Notes: generated by a model from the sequence alone, not told the origin. Shown: positions 44,961 to 56,400, counted from the first letter of the stretch. The stretch: DNA of 64,000 nt from Cyrtodaria siliqua (GCA_037043455.1 JAWPHD010008239.1:1-64000); one strand, 5' to 3'. Numbers and translations are program-made.

Positions 44961-45330
44961 TTATTTGCCGGGTTCGTTTCTTGAAATGCGGTACAGTCAA
45001 TGTTAACTACTAAAACAGAATGTGTTGGACTTAAATAGTTTTTTTACCAACGGCTTCCCATAAACGTGACCTGACGTTATTGATCGTGGCTAAATAATTC
45101 ATAGTAGTGCGTGAAGTTTTCATATGCAAAATCAATCTTAGCCATTTATTTTCATTGCGAACTTTACATGAATTTGCGTATGATTGCACGAGAACATTAC
45201 TATGCATTTTGAAGAAAATTATGAATGATAAATCGAACATCATTCTGTACTTAACATTTAGTAGTGTTATATATTTATAACCATACAACTAGAGCATTTA
45301 ATATAAGAGATATTTAAAGATTATTTTCAA
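44961..45330. other. No feature recognised
   Basis: AT-rich; the minus-strand frame 45031-45288 has no recognisable domain. Confidence 0.4.
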
Positions 45331-45339
45331 ACGTAATTA

Positions 45340-46130
45340 TATCTTCCCACACGAAAAGATAGTGGACACATGTTGTTTTTAGCCCTTCCGTATCTCCGTC
45401 TGTCCATCTGTCCGTCACACATATTGTCTGCGCAACTCCTAAACGGATTGTTTTATTTGACGAAACTTTTTACGAAGCATCAGTATGATGTCCCGTCGCA
45501 AAATATCTAATCTAAATATCAGTATATTAAAGGTCAAGGTCACCGTGACACAATAATGAAAGAAGAGAGCCATAGATCGCTCACCTGGTAATCATGTGCA
45601 ATAAGTCTGGTGTGTCTAGTCTGGCATGTGTATTTTTTAATTTGTCCCACTTTCTTCTATGAATGAGCCACCTGGTAATCATGGGCAATAAGTCTGATGT
45701 GTCTAGCCTGGCCTGGGTATTTGTGGGTGGTGGGGATGGGGGGAGGTTTATATGGATGAATATCTTGTTTAAGCATTTTTTGATATTAACATTCTAAACA
45801 AATTTGGTAAAGATTAGATAAAAAATGAAGTAGCTACAGGTTTAAAGGAAAATACAATATAGCATTTTTCAATAAATCAAGGGCCATAACTCTGTCGTTA
45901 CTAACTGGTTTTACTACTAGCTGATTTTCGAACTTGTCCAAGTTTTCATTGATATACAGCGATTTGCACAACTATGCTTCCTGCCAAGTTTCGTCGAAAT
46001 CCAACAAGGTGTTTAGGAGGAGTAGCGCCGACAAGAAATTTAAAGTAAAAATAAAAACGTCAAGGGGCCGTATCTCCGTCAAAAATCAACGAACTGCAAA
46101 AAAACGCAATATGCACAACTAGACATCATA
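45340..46130. repeat. Diverged dispersed repeats of bivalve type
   Basis: Contains CTAAACGGATTGTTTTATTT, GGTCAAGGTCACCGTGACAC, TCGCTCACCTGGTAATCATG (repeated at 45584 and 45668) and GGGCCATAACTCTGTCGTTA. Related blocks occur at 47870-48115 and 52600-52830. Confidence 0.6.
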
Positions 46131-46149
46131 CCAATGCTTCCTGCTAAGT

Positions 46150-46315
46150 TTCGTCAAAACCAAAAAAAATAAATATATTAAAAATAAAATCAAACAAAAT
46201 CAAAAAAACTATTTAAAAAAAAAAACAATTAAAAAAAAAATAATAAAAAAAATAATTAGAAAATCGAAAAAAAGAAAAAAATAATCATAAAAAAACAATA
46301 AAAAAAATGTAAGTT
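46150..46315. repeat. A-rich low-complexity tract
   Basis: AAAAAT/AAAATC repeats for about 160 bp. Confidence 0.9.
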
Positions 46316-46344
46316 TGGTTAACAAATGTGGCCTGTATCATGTT

Positions 46345-46941
46345 AAAAACATGTAAAACTGCATTTGTGCTAATTCAGGGGCCATAACTCTAGTGTGACT
46401 GGTCCGATCTTGTCCATTATCGAACTCGTCCGAGATCTTATCGTCATATACAATCTATGCAAGTCTGGTTTAGATTGCTTAAGAAATGTGGCCTTTATCG
46501 TGTAAACAAGATGAAAAACTGTATTTTTTGCTTATTCAGGGCCATAACTCTAGTGTTACTGGTCCGATCTTGCCCATTATCGAACTCGTCCGAGATCTTA
46601 TGGTCATATATAATCTGTGCAAGTTTAGTTAAGATTGCTAAAGAAATGTGGCCTCTGTTGTGTAAAAAAATGAACAACTGCATATTTTGCTAATTCAGGG
46701 GCCATAACTCTGGTGTTACTGTCCGATATTGTCCATTATCTAATTCATCCGAGATCTTATAGTCATATACAATCTGTGCAAGTTTAGTTAAGATTGCAAA
46801 AGAAATGTTGCCTCTATCGTGTAAACAAATTGAACAACTGCATTTTGTGTTAATTCAGGGGCCATAACTTTGGTATTACTGGTCCTTGCTGACCCATTAT
46901 CGAACTCGTCCGAGATTTTATGATCATATACAATCTGTGCA
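46345..46941. repeat. 160-bp tandem array, four units
   Basis: GGGCCATAACT(C/T)T starts at 46379, 46539, 46699 and 46859: exact 160-bp spacing. Each unit carries GGTCCGATCTTG, CCATTATCGAACTCGTCCGA, GATCTTAT and CAATCTGTGCAAGTTTAGTT. Interrupted inside a unit at CAATCTGTGCAA by retroelement copy 4; the unit resumes at 47820. Confidence 0.92.
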
Positions 46942-47819
46942 AAGAAATATTAAAAGATCGGACAGGGTAAGTAGCATTTAAGGAGGACAGTCAACCACAA
47001 AACACAGAAACAAACACGCAAACAGACAAACAAGAAGGCAAAAGCAATAATAAATGCAAACGACATCACAAACACAAAAAGGGTTGACAATAGGGCTACC
47101 GCCTTGGAACGGTCAGTGGCAAAGTAGGCCACTGGGGGTTTAAACCGGCTCTAGGGTGCACCAAACCTCACACTTACCCTACTGTCATCCCATTAAAACA
47201 GGACAGTGTAAATAAAGAAATCCCCGCCATGATCTAATCTCTAACCAACAAGGCAGCATCAATAGGCAATATAAGTAAAACACAAATATGCTCGTGTAAA
47301 TATAATACAAAAAAACAATAGCCTAGAAAGCCACAATGAAGGTACTCAATGACTTTGCAGAAGATAGCGCAGTAAGAGAATAAACCGTACAATTAAAGAG
47401 GAAAGCATAGTGGCGAACTGTAAAAGGGTCCACCACCAAGCATGCAGTACGTTGCAAAATGATAGGGTCATAACCTCTTTTGATAAACTTGTTAACAAGT
47501 CTAACAAAGATAGTATGAAAGTGATCATGACCTAGAATCTTACGAAGTTTATAAATCACATCACCATAGAAGTCAGGTTGTGATAGTCCTTGTCGCAGAA
47601 GAGTCCTTAAATTACTTTTATATTTGGAAAGAAGATCAGGGTTACGATACTAAAATTTTGCAAAGGTTTTACGAAGTTTATGGTAACGGTAACCCTGATT
47701 GAGTAACTTTTTAGTTATACAAAGATTACGAATATTAAAGTCCTCAACTCGAGTACAAGCTCTAGAAAAACGAATAAATTGAGACACATATACCCCATAA
47801 GAAGTTGCTCGGGGAACAA
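46942..47819 (-). mobile_element. Retroelement tail, family R copy 4, longest copy
   Basis: Has the common 3' terminus and extends ~880 bp. The part above 47394 encodes, on minus, reverse-transcriptase-type C-terminal sequence (SYGVYVSQFIRFSRAC, LNQGYRYHKLRKTFAKF, FYGDVIYKLRKILGHDHF), with a premature stop near 47650. The remainder is 3' UTR shared with the other four copies. The RT type is uncertain: this region is familiar from RT-only predicted proteins of marine invertebrates, and I cannot assign a clade. Confidence 0.82.
47394..47817 (-). pseudogene. Reverse-transcriptase C-terminal fragment
   Basis: Coding part of the element at 46942-47819. Reading starts in VPRATSYGVYVSQFIR near the element's truncated 5' end, has one in-frame stop in the ...TFAKF-x-YRNPDL region, and then remains open through FVRLVNKFIKRGYDPIILQR and TACLVVDPFTVRHYAFLFNC. 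The catalytic palm motifs lie beyond the truncation and are absent. Non-functional on its own; useful mainly to identify the parent element. Confidence 0.7.
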
Positions 47820-48540
47820 GTTAGGTTAAGATTGAAGTAATTTGGCCTCTATCGTGTAAACAAGCTAAAAGTTGACGACAGACGACAAACGACATACGAC
47901 GGACGACGGACGAAGAGTGGTCACAATAGCTCAAACTTGAACACTTCGTGCTCAGGTAGGCTAAAAACACTTGTCAACTATTGTCCGCGCTGTTCCTGTT
48001 AAACGGATTGTTGAATTTTGACGAAACTTTGCACCAAGCATCAGTAGGATATTTTGCATAACTGATTTTGTGGTCAGTAGGTCCATAGTCAAGGTCACCG
48101 TTACCCGGTAATGAAAAATGCTGTATATAAATATTACACAAATACTAAATATAAGATAAAATTTACTATTTATATGACACAAATAATATAATGATAATAG
48201 TTTTTCAAATTTATAATATGTTTAGAACTAAACACTGGACAATCGATTAAAAGTCATTTTCTTACTGCCAGAAGAGATAAACAAGTACCAATATCTGGAA
48301 GTCAGAAATAAAATTACAATAACAATCCGAATTAGCAGTGTATCATATGTCCTTGCAAACAAATCAAATGCAACATCATCCAATGTATTCATTCAGAAAC
48401 ACGCCATCAATATATCAGGTAAACAATATATGTACTAAGGCTATCATCCTGTACACATATAGTATATCAAAGCACAATATCAAAACTCAATATATCCCGG
48501 TGCATACTGTTCAGAAACATAATACCAGGCACATAGCATG
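47820..48540. repeat. 160-bp unit remainder plus other bivalve-type repeat
   Basis: Begins AAGTTAGGTTAAGATTG (rest of the interrupted unit), then a GACGACAGACGACAAACGAC tract with CGGACGACGGACGAAGAG and TGAACACTTCGTGCTCAGGT, then TTGACGAAACTTTGCACCAA and GTCAAGGTCACCGTTA. From 48190 AT-rich, nothing seen. Confidence 0.6.
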
Positions 48541-48700
48541 TAGTCCATATTTAAAAAATAATACTGAAAAGGTGATCCCTTGGAAGCAACAAACACAAAC
48601 AAGAGATGTTATTGAGTCTGTTCGTGAGAGGTAATTATAAGATGCAACACCTCTCACACCTAGCACCGGCTTAAGCGATATTCTACTTTAAAGCAGCACA
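48540..48700 (-). repeat. Dispersed repeat family K, copy 4
   Basis: Reverse-oriented blocks GAGGTAATTATAAGATGCAA, CACCTCTCACACC and TAGCACCGGCTTAAGCGATA, closely matching 55130-55205. Confidence 0.8.
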
Positions 48701-49348
48701 GTATTCAAACCTAAGTATTTTACTTTGTCTTTAAACAATTCATTAACCCTTGAATAAGACAATGGCTTATCCGTAGGATTCTTCATCATATGAACTCTTT
48801 GGTCTTAACATACAGTTGATCTGCTCTAAAGATATGTTCACATTAATCACAAGAGACGTTGGCTTGAACTAAATATCGTTCTAAAATTAACACTACAAGA
48901 AACCTTACCTGTTACCTCATTGCCCCCCCCCCCGCCCCCCCGCCCCCTCCCCCCCCACACACATCCTCACCCCAACCCCCTATCCCTAAACACATCAATA
49001 AAAATCAACGAAATTAAGTAAAACCATCGTTTCCAATTGAAAACATCACTAATTCTGAAAAAGAAATCAGAAAAAGCCATAACAAATAACCCCCCTCTCC
49101 CTAAACACATCAATACAAAACAACGAAATTAAGTAAAACCATCGTTTCCAATTAAAAACATCACTAATTCTGAAAAATTAATCAGCAAAAGCCATAACAA
49201 ATAAGATATTATATTTCTATTTTTGATTTTTGATTATAAATTGTGTTTCTTTAAAATCATACATTATTCAAATATTTCTCCAGGTTTGACAACAACATGG
49301 GCTAGATCTTACACCTAAATATAATGTCCCAACACTGTAGGAAGAAAC
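48701..49348. promoter_or_regulatory. Upstream region of the HEPN gene
   Basis: Contains a C-run (48926-48959) that could form G-quadruplex/i-motif structures, a ~100-bp direct duplication (AAACACATCAATA…ACGAAATTAAGTAAAACCAT at about 48988 and 49106), and an acceptor-like ATATTTCTCCAG (49273-49284) that would place a 5' UTR exon start 64 bp before the ATG. No clear TATA box. Confidence 0.45.
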
Positions 49349-50000
49349 ATGGCTACATGCAGAACGGAGATGTACAGTGGAATTGTTCTACTCTTATTCA
49401 AGGGATGCACAAAACTAACAAGAGTATTGATCAAGAAATACGTGAAAGAATCTACACCACAGGGATATCATCCTAGTCCCTGGACGATTGACGATTTCCT
49501 ATATAACAACATGCAAGTTATATTCCATTTTCCTGATGGCCATGCTCGAAAAATGAAAAAATCACAAGAGCGGTTGCTGTTCCCCGGTCCTAACGATAAC
49601 TCAGACATTGAAATGTGGGATCTGCAGCTATTGTTTTTTATTCTTCTTGATGTTTGTAACCCAAGCCCTGATGTAGCAGTGCGGATAAGTGACTTGAGAG
49701 ATGTGAGAAACAAGATATGTCACAACGTCAATGGCAGTCTGGATGATGGTCACTACGATACCTATTTGGAAAAAATTAAGATCGCAATTCAAAAGTGTTT
49801 ACACGTTATTAACGATGTAGAGTTTTCAGATGAAATGAACACGCTCGTAGAAAACGTAGAGAGTGGTACAATGGGTTTCGACAAAGAGATAAAGCTGCTT
49901 AATGAATGGTATGAAAGTGACAAAAACACAAATACTCAACTAGAATGTTTGATAAATGGACAAAGTAAAACACACGACAAATTGGAAAATATTCATGCAG
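49349..50000 (+). CDS. DZIP3-like HEPN domain protein, first coding exon
   Basis: Begins ATGGCTACATGC after an acceptor in the 5' UTR and ends at a strong donor GCAG|GTATGT in phase 1 (217 codons plus one base). HEPN domains are all-alpha, often RNase or nucleotide-binding modules. This one fits the DZIP3-like subfamily: N-terminal helix with FKGCTKLTRVLIKKYV, a WTIDDFL loop, DIEMWDLQLLFFILLDVC, and the R-x4-H signature in DLRDVRNKICHNVNG (RNKICH, about residues 121-126). The C-terminal part (about 160-217) is predicted helical and acidic. Proteins with this domain are abundant in bivalves and usually carry further modules. Codon use and a long AT-poor frame contrast with its surroundings. 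Probably a live gene; no lesion seen in this exon. Confidence 0.85.
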
Positions 50001-50361
50001 GTATGTTTGATGCATGCAACATAGTTACTACATACGTCAGATAAACAACAACCTTGTCAATGCTGCTCATGAAGCCCTCTTTACCATTCTTGCGAAGCTT
50101 CTTCAGCATAGTATTGTATCAGGTTAATTTTGAATTCTGCATCACATTTAAGAAATAATGATTGAGCATAAATCACTTTCAATCATATATCTCCTTTCTG
50201 CCATTGTAATTCGTTTTTACTTTCCTTGTAATTTTCAAAGTAAAGACAATGCTATAGCATTCATTCGTACGTTTTGTACCTTATGAGTCATATATTTAGT
50301 ACTTCTAAACCGAATTATTTTTTAATGCATCTCAATGTTGATTCATAAAGTACATTTTCAG

Positions 50362-50409
50362 ATATAATGAAAATCCTTGGCATCTTCGCTCCAGAACTGA
50401 CAATACCAG
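50362..50409 (+). CDS. HEPN gene, exon 2 (16-codon phase-1 exon)
   Basis: TACATTTTCAG| precedes and |GTATGAAAG follows a 48-nt stretch reading DIMKILGIFAPELTIP in the frame set by exon 1 (entry and exit phase 1). It keeps the gene's frame. Short linker exon without a domain; its existence rests on the splice signals and phase. Confidence 0.55.
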
Positions 50410-50652
50410 GTATGAAAGTGTTGTTTTATTTTTCACTCCCCATGACTATTATTACACAAGTATGTGCATCAGTCTATCTATTCGTTTGTATGTGAAACAA
50501 TTTGTTAAATGTTTTCCGCACAGAAGCTACGGTATACATATTTGGAAACAAATTAAGGTTGCCTGTTAACATGCAAAAATGCAAGTTTCTGAAAGAAAAG
50601 AAACAGAGATTGCATTCTGCTTATATATTTAGTTCTGTATTATTCTTTACAG

Positions 50653-51045
50653 ATACGGAAGTAAAATTGATTGTTAAGAACTGCACACACGACAACGAAA
50701 CGTTCATTTGTGACAAACTGGTTGAGTTTTTAGATCCAACATTACGACCAGTCCTACCGGAAAAACAACTTGCAGAGGTATTTGATAAGGTGAAAGAAGC
50801 CATGCGTAAACTGCTTTCGGATGGTAAAGAATTGACAGAAACGCAGACATCGTGTGTTATCCTCCGACTCAGATGTCCTTCATTTCAAAGCTTGCATGAC
50901 TTATGGGCTAACTGCGTCAATGGAGTAATTACTGAAATGTTTGAACCTGTTCAGAATTCCATTAGAAAATTCTCCGGCTTTGAAAACACCGATATTGAGA
51001 TAGTCGTGACTGAAACTGAATATTGGAGATGCCTGGAACAGATTG
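50653..51045 (+). CDS. HEPN gene, exon 3 (TRADD-N-like module)
   Basis: Acceptor TGTATTATTCTTTACAG and donor GATTG|GTAAGT-like (GGTAAG) bound 393 nt, exactly 131 codons, phase 1 to 1. The peptide has TEVKLIVKNC, VLPEKQLAEVFDKVKEAMRK, then LLSDGKELTETQTSCVILRL followed by RCPSFQSLHDLWANCVNG and IEIVVTETEYWRCLEQI. The strand-helix alternation and the CVILRLRCPSFQSLHDLW core resemble the TRADD N-terminal-like domain that accompanies DZIP3-like HEPN domains in predicted bivalve proteins; this is by memory of the family, not a search. An alternative acceptor at 50521-50523 would extend the exon upstream in the same frame by 43 codons, of low-complexity sequence. Confidence 0.72.
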
Positions 51046-51893
51046 GTAAGTTAAGGTGTACATTATGTGTAAGAGAAAACGTAAATACATATAAATGCAG
51101 ACGTCATCACATTTCAGCGTGTACACATATGCAATAAACACACAATAAGGAAGTACATATTTAAGAAAATTAAATTAACTTTTATTTAGGTATGTTCTGT
51201 TTAATCAGTTTAATGAAACGCACTTTAATATATAGACTGCTGCAACATTTTCACGCATATAAACATTCAAACACTGCCACAGGTGTATTTTATTGGTTTA
51301 AGAAACCCCAATACACATACATTCTCCTGTTTAATATTTTGAACGGCCATCAATCTTAACTAATTTGTGTTATAAATATCCAATGTGAATAGTTGTGTTG
51401 TATGATTTTATGACGCACTTAATGTTTTTCAACACTATGGTTGATTCGACGGAAGTAATAATCTCCATTTATTATCTGATATATTGTTCTGTCTGCTTGA
51501 ACATTTTATCACATAACATGGCTTCTGGGAGTGCAATAAAGCCATGACTTATTTCTCGTAATCTTGTGTATTACAGATGCAAATGAGCGACGTCATGTAA
51601 ACAACAACACGACGTCATGATTTGTCTTACAATTTGCCGCCGTATATAAGGGAAAATTGACAAGATTAAAGCAAAACTATCACGTCGTAGGTGTGTTATG
51701 TGATAAACAGAATCTTACATTCGTGACTGTGTATTATTGATTTTAATAAACTCGTTGGATAAAAAGATAGTATACTCGGCAAAAGCCTCTTATCAAACTC
51801 ATTTATTAAAATCAATAATGCACAGTTACTCATGTAAGATCCTCTATGTAACTTGCAACATGTTATGAATTTAGTTCGTTTGTTTGCTTTTAG
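51046..51893 (+). other. Intron 3 of the HEPN gene
   Basis: AT-rich intron containing a palindromic element at 51711-51840 and paired GACGTCATG motifs near 51590 and 51613. Confidence 0.6.
51711..51840. mobile_element. Palindromic element 3 (intronic)
   Basis: AATCTTACATTCGTGACTGT … ATTGATTTTAATAAACTCGT pairs with ATTTATTAAAATCAATAATG … CTCATGTAAGATC. Arms of about 55 bp around a ~25-bp centre. Compact fold-back element without ORF. Confidence 0.88.
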
Positions 51894-52253
51894 TGGAAGA
51901 TATTTCATATGCAGTAGGGCGAAAAGCTGCAGCCCTTGGAAAGCCCTGTCTACAACATTCACGACTTTCAGGATTAGAGGACATACACTCGCAAATCAGT
52001 TCTGTTGTTATAGAGAACAAACAAATGGGGCAAAGCGATATCTTTCCGCATAAGGACAGCGAAGTACAAATTAATATGAAAATCAAACCAACATCACTTG
52101 ACCAGCTTATCCATATGGTGCAAATGTGCAAGTCAGGAAAGTTTAACAGACACCTGGACAGAGTTTCAGGGGCGTTTAAAGACGTTTATGATCTAGAAGA
52201 CCTGCTCATTGAAGCTCATATTGATGAGGATACGTTGTTTCATAACCTTGCAG
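51894..52253 (+). CDS. HEPN gene, exon 4
   Basis: Acceptor TTTGTTTGCTTTTAG and donor TTGCAG|GTAAAC bound 360 nt (120 codons), again phase 1 to 1 and fully open. First half: a linker with IHSQISSVVIENKQMGQSDI. Second half: VQINMKIKPTSLDQLIHMVQ followed by MCKSGKFNRHLDRVSGAF and an acidic helix, DLEDLLIEAHIDEDTLFHNL. The strand followed by SLDQLIHMVQMCKSG is reminiscent of the core of exon 3 (SFQSLHDLWANCVNG), so the two exons may encode related modules that arose by duplication. No lesion. Confidence 0.72.
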
Positions 52254-52599
52254 GTAAACCAATTTTTTCAAAATGTAATGCCATTGAGGTCCTTAGGAAA
52301 GCACGGGTACCATTTTGTACACTTTATTATTAACGGAGCATCATTGCATGCAGCTTTATAAAGGGGCGTAATATACATCAGTCTGGAAGAACCATTGCTG
52401 AATTTAAATTGGACAGACAACGTTTCAGTTGTTATGCGCCCACTTCCTTGAATAGATATAAATATTAATTTTATCTTGCACATACGTCCAATCATTTGTA
52501 TTGTATATTTGTCATCAAATCGAGACCAAACTAGGTGGAACGTATCAGTATAAGACGGAGCAACAGATAGCGTCGCGCGTTCTGTTTAAACGATTTTAG

Positions 52600-53110
52600 A
52601 CACGGTTTTCTCACCTAAGCCGAAGGTTCAACGAGAGCTATTGTGATCGTTTGCACGTTGTCCGTTTGTCCGTCTGTCCAATATTGCTTACCTTAACGAC
52701 TTATTTTTATAATCAGCTTGAACGATTTTGACCAAACTACACATGGATGATCCTTAGATCAACGGCTTTCAACTTTGTTTAAATTAGGTCAACGCGACAT
52801 CCAAAATAGCCGTCGTTACATAAATAATCGGAACCTTAAATAACACATTTCGACAGTTTTTCTATATTGATGATGTATAAGCACTAGATTATCAGGTTTC
52901 AGGGGTAAGAAATGGTTGCGCCCCAGGTACATCTTTTGTATATAGTGATTGGGGATGCTTTAAGGAATTAGTTGACACTATATATTTTTCTCTGAAACGA
53001 CAAGAGCTCTCATATAGTGCAAGTATCATAATATAATGATGTTCAAATGGTGACCCTGGGGTAAAATATGGTCCCACCCCCAGGGTCACAATTTTTCATC
53101 GAGTGATATA
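52600..53110. repeat. Bivalve-type dispersed repeat, relatives of the 36.6-kb and 45-kb arrays
   Basis: CAACGAGAGCTATTGTGATC, TGTCCGTTTGTCCGTCTGTC, then the TTTCTCTGAAACGACAAGAG and GGTGACCCTGGGGTAAAATA blocks that match the 159-bp units at 36600-37131. Confidence 0.65.
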
Positions 53111-55029
53111 ATGTTAAGGGTAATTAAACAATACTCAGAACGTTGTAAGTCTGGAGTAGTCGAACCACCTATTCAAAATTAAAGTAAGAAAACGAAGTAT
53201 TTGAAAATTTTCCACTGATATCTGTAGATGAATATCGGGCTCAGCGAACTCCAAAGATCGGAATTCACTTTTCAATTTTATTTTCGTCGAGATAAAACCA
53301 CGCAGAACAAATACATATACACTGAGCAAATAATTAACAAGAAAACAGTGATATCACAAGCTGGTCAGAACAGTTACATAAGAAACAGTAAAGGAATGAA
53401 TATGATAAAAATAAACGAACAGTGTGTAGATGTTAGAAGAATGATTTTATTTGTTATTGTCAACAATCAAAACACATTTATCATGAAAGATATGAGCACT
53501 AGATGAACTAGTTAGTCATCATGAGAAAAAATGAACATGCTTTTAATTTTGGCATCTGTGTTATAATATGAATATGATAGACATCTGAAATAGTTTGTGT
53601 AATGGATCACTGAACAGAATGTTGTTTCTTGATTAGAATGTGAGGAATTTGGAAAATATCATGGTTAGAATATGAAGAATTGGTAATTTATCATAGATAT
53701 AAATACACAAAAACACAACTTAATACGAATATAATAGCAATTGGATTGAAAGATTCGCAGGCATTCTCAGTTTTTAGCAATGTAAATTTGCATTAGAAGA
53801 AATGGTTTAATGTTAGATGTTTTTTATTATTGATATCTGATCAGTATTCAAATTTTTTAGAAGATGCTTTAGTTAAAGTTTCATCAACTCCGTTTAATGA
53901 TTGAAGAGGTGTTGCTTATTTTAAAAACAGACAGCACCAACAAGAGATACATATATAGCTGTAAAAAACAAACAGTTTTTAATATTCAAACACATTAACT
54001 TTATATTACTCTTATAATTAATATTACTTATTGAACAAATACAAAAACGTTATGTAGAAAAACTAACGGGGTGGCGCGCGCTTTAAAACAATCAAGATTG
54101 CCGTTAACATCAATAAAATTATCAATTATCAGTGACGATAACGATATGGAACAAGATGTATTCGTATGCTGAGAACAGATTTATAGACTGTATCCCTAAA
54201 TACGTAATTCAAGTATTAGAAGACCTATAAAATGCCTGTATACCAATTTGACTGCGTCCCGGTATTACTAAAATACGAATGAACAGTAAAATGACGTTGA
54301 TGCACAGTCCAAACCCCATAGCAGCTTTCTGAGTCCGGGATAAATATAGCCGGAGCCTTGAGGATCCAGCAGTGATGTGTATGAACTATTTATAGAGACC
54401 GCCACCAATAGTCCAAACAAAGAGTTAGTTTACACAATTAGTATACAAGGCAGTTATCTCCCTTTGTCATAAAATGATTTAGTTAGGTGTAAAAACATCT
54501 CTAGGAATTCCTAAATTTGTCAGACAATGTTTTCCGCAGGGCCCAAAAACATAACATAGCTTTTGTACATAGCAGCTTGTTTATATACAATTATCAAATC
54601 ACCCCCTTTTGAAGTTTTGTTATCATCCAAACAGATATTACTTGGCAACTTTAACACTCTTTAATGGATTTTTTTGTTCTGAATTAAGTGTGCTTACAAA
54701 CATCAAACGCTGTTTTATTAAAACACTGTTATACTCACTCTAAACCCGGACTATGGAAATACCAGAATTAACAGTGGGTATTGTTTAATTTTGTTCAGTA
54801 TATAACTTTCTCATTCAAAAACTGCAGTTATTTCAAATGCTGAGTGTATCGCATCTTTTTGGTCTTATTCTGCCATACAAAGTATAGGAGGTACCACCCT
54901 AAAATAGTAACACAAAGACCTCAAGGAAAGCCAACAAATGCGACACACTAAAAATAGATCAGTGGGGAAATTAATCCTCGAAATCGAACGGTTTTGACGC
55001 TTAAATATAAAAATAGCTAAGTTTGAGTT

Positions 55030-55320
55030 ATTAACAAACAAAATAAGATTTTCCGTATATAATAAATAATGAAAAGGTGACCCATTGGAAGGATCCTTAC
55101 ACAAACAAGAGAGAAAAGTAGCAGACCCGGTTTTATTGTGTTTGTTCATGAGAGGTAATTATAAGATGCAACACCTCTCACACCTCCTAACACCGGCTTC
55201 AGCGATATTCTGCTTTAATTCTACATAATGGGCTTGATGATCCCAAAGGATAACACTACTGATTTGTAGTCGGAGATACATTTACCGCCGCCACACAGCA
55301 CTAAACGAACGCTAATGTGA
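55030..55320 (-). repeat. Dispersed repeat family K, copy 5 (most complete)
   Basis: Reverse-oriented AAGGTGACCCATTGGAAGG, GAGAGGTAATTATAAGATGC, AACACCTCTCACACCTCC, CACCGGCTTCAGCGATATTC, CTGATTTGTAGTCGGAGATA and CCGCCGCCACACAGCACTAAA. It defines the family order used for the other copies. Confidence 0.8.
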
Positions 55321-55488
55321 ATGTCAATATAAGACTATGTAAAACTCGTGAAACACACTACACATACACATACTTTGGACAGTCAGTGCGGGGCCAGTTT
55401 TGTACCGCAGGGAGACAACAAACAGCGATAATTTCTAAAGAAAAAATGTCAAAATCTAAGGTGCTGTTCTTAAGAAGATTTTTTAAAG

Positions 55489-55982
55489 ATGGCTATTATA
55501 GTAACGGTGACCGTTTTGAAAGTCCTATTGACCATTTTGTTTTTAGTTTATAAGGTCCTCTTTACAGAATCATACTTTTACAAACGAATTTTAACTAGTT
55601 CAAAATTTGATTACAAAGAAACTAAACCAAATATTTCAAAATGTGGTGACAGTTGTCCGAACCTGATTGAAGGTAACTTTATTGAATCTAAGAACGGCAA
55701 AGTTTTTACTGTAAAAAGTAATATGAATTGTAAATCTACACATGTTATATAAACTATTATCAATAAAAAGTGCCGGGAGTTTTACTTGGGCAAAACAACT
55801 ACCATGCTAACATCGCCAACAAACTAAAACAGAAGAACTGAGACTGTTGAAAGTAAACAAACATTTCTAATGGGCAGTTTGAAATATTTCCTTTGTATAA
55901 AGTGTATAACGCCAGTGGCATGTTATTAGACGAAAAAGAACTGTATTTCATAGATATCTTAAAACCAACTTTAAATGCGTAA
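55489..55982 (+). pseudogene. GIY-YIG-type endonuclease relic
   Basis: Frame 55489-55752 ends with KRILTSSKFDYKETKPNISK, then CGDSCPNLIEGNF…KNGKVFTVKSNMNCKSTHVI followed by a TAA at the position where the family has Tyr. Beyond it NKKCREFYLGKTT matches the C-x2-C…Y-x-G-x-T core, and after at least two frameshifts the last segment FEIFPLYKVYNASGMLLDEK then ELYFIDILKPTLNA gives the family's catalytic-Glu helix and terminal LkPxLN. This nuclease layout, with its Cys knuckle, is shared by Penelope-like elements and by stand-alone mobile GIY-YIG genes of marine invertebrates. Clearly decayed; which parent is undecided. Confidence 0.72.
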
Positions 55983-56400
55983 ATACAGAATTGTACTTTT
56001 ATAGTTGTATTTTACGTGAAATGTTTTAACTTTTCCCGTATTGTGGCTATTAACATTATTATTGCATGTGTTACTATATCTAGTAACACAAACGGCCCGT
56101 ACTTCATGTAATACAGGCATTGTCTCTCTGCGGTCATATTAAATAAGCGCGTGAACAGCGGGCCAAAAACCGATATGGCGGTCCGAAAATCCGTATTAAA
56201 TATGAACTGCGTTTCATACATTTAGCATTAAATGATAGATAAATTTTTTTAATAATCGACCACGCACCATTGATATCGTGCATCGGCACGTGCATCCAAC
56301 GACCACTTGCGACGGTTGAAAATGGCAGCCAGAATGCTCGCTACCCTGTCAAGATTACCACAGTGCACGCAGGAGATCGTTAGAAGACGACGATACAAAT

